The notes under the pieces were generated by a model, which saw nothing but the letters and a program-made list of their open reading frames with translations, did not search any database and was not told the DNA's origin. A stretch of 34,841 nt of DNA. Source: Planctomycetota bacterium. Lineage in GTDB: Bacteria > Planctomycetota > UBA8742 > UBA2392. This document shows positions 34,151 through 34,841 of this stretch, one piece after another. Location: assembly GCA_020847415.1 (NCBI GenBank), contig JADLBZ010000090.1, forward strand, positions 1 through 34,841. Direction: 5' to 3'. The position numbers and the translations under genes are program-made. Position 1 is the stretch's first letter; each line of letters starts with the position of its first letter.

Positions 34151-34606
34151 CTACTTGCGCAAGCCGATGTGATAGCCCGTCAATTCAAAGACCACGTCAT
34201 CGGCCTGGTCCAGCGGCACGACAATCTTCTGCTCGCCGCTGTCGGCCGGCTGCTTGTACAGCGCCAGCACTCCAATGAAGCGCGTCTCGGCCTTCAACGG
34301 CTGCAGGGTAATGGTCTTGCCCTGCGGGTTGGCGTCCTTCTTCTCGGGGAAGATGGACTCGCCGATCTTTTCGTCCAGCAGGTCTTCCGCCAGGGTTTCC
34401 TTGGCCTTCTCCCAAAGGTCGTCCACGCTCGCGGCCTTGAAGCGCGCCTCGTCCTTGAGCTGGTACAGCCGCACTTCCACGGGACGCGATTCGCCCGGCT
34501 CCAGCTCGTTCACCGGGGCCACAGCCACCAGCTTCACGTCCACCGAGGTGCTGGAACACCCGGCCAGCACCAGCAACAGTGCCGCCAGCATCAGAGTCGT
34601 GCGCAT
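34151..34606 (-). CDS. tssJ: T6SS outer-membrane lipoprotein TssJ
   Basis: Lipobox LLVLAGC; VRLYQLKDEARFKAASVDDLW; AGGAG Shine-Dalgarno before the ATG at 34606. Confidence 0.92.
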   Translation of the reverse strand: MRTTLMLAALLLVLAGCSSTSVDVKLVAVAPVNELEPGESRPVEVRLYQLKDEARFKAASVDDLWEKAKETLAEDLLDEKIGESIFPEKKDANPQGKTITLQPLKAETRFIGVLALYKQPADSGEQKIVVPLDQADDVVFELTGYHIGLRK

Positions 34607-34734
34607 ACTCACTCCTTGGGCTTCCGCCGGCCCAGCCGGCAGATATTCAACGCGCGAGAAAATATAGACCTAGAGGATGCTTGGGTAGTGGTTCATGCCG
34701 TTTGAAAACGGCGACACCCTCGTGCAGCGCTTGC

Positions 34735-34800
34735 GGTTATCACCGCGACAGCGCGCGCCAGAAGCCCTGAGGGCGGTGTCGCGCGCGCCTTTCGCGACCC
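34735..34800 (-). repeat. Dispersed intergenic repeat, copy C (upstream of tssJ)
   Basis: Reverse complement GCGCGCGACACCGCCCTCAGGGCTTCTGGCGCGCGCTGTCGCGG closely matches the copy A core CGCGACACGCGCCCTCCGGGCTTCTGTCGCTCGCTGTCGCGG. Confidence 0.55.
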
Positions 34801-34841
34801 CGAAACAAAATGGACGTCCCGGCTTCGATGAGCATGCAACG

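Noticed and set aside
32345-34705. 786-aa + strand ORF opposite tssK/tssL
   Set aside because: Antisense GC-bias artefact; tssK and tssL on the - strand are unambiguous.

Overview
High-GC bacterial window with two blocks. (1) Left, + strand (571-8597): a four-gene minor-pseudopilin cassette. It has an H-like pseudopilin with a LamG-like region, a giant GspK-like protein of about 1,750 aa, and J-like and I-like pseudopilins. No secretion ATPase, platform or secretin gene is visible in the window. (2) Centre to right, all on the - strand (34612 down to 9908): an essentially complete type VI secretion (T6SS) locus, in transcription order tssJ-tssK-tssL-tssM-tagF-tssA-tssB-tssC-hcp-tssE-tssF-tssG-clpV-vgrG-(DUF2169+pentapeptide)-(pentapeptide)-DUF3540-DUF4150/PAAR-like. 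A co-directional L-serine dehydratase gene (9844-8606) follows, converging with the pseudopilin cassette. Main points for follow-up: the vgrG-linked cargo block carries two very large pentapeptide-repeat proteins and no recognisable toxin; the giant GspK-like protein shares a repeated module with the J-like protein; hcp looks like a separately expressed cistron (AT-rich promoter-like region upstream, perfect 11-bp hairpin downstream); and several intergenic gaps hold non-coding repeats, including one dispersed family with three copies at about 0.3, 23.3 and 34.75 kb and two terminal-inverted-repeat (MITE-like) elements inside the T6SS locus. Family calls are from reading translated motifs; no database search was run.
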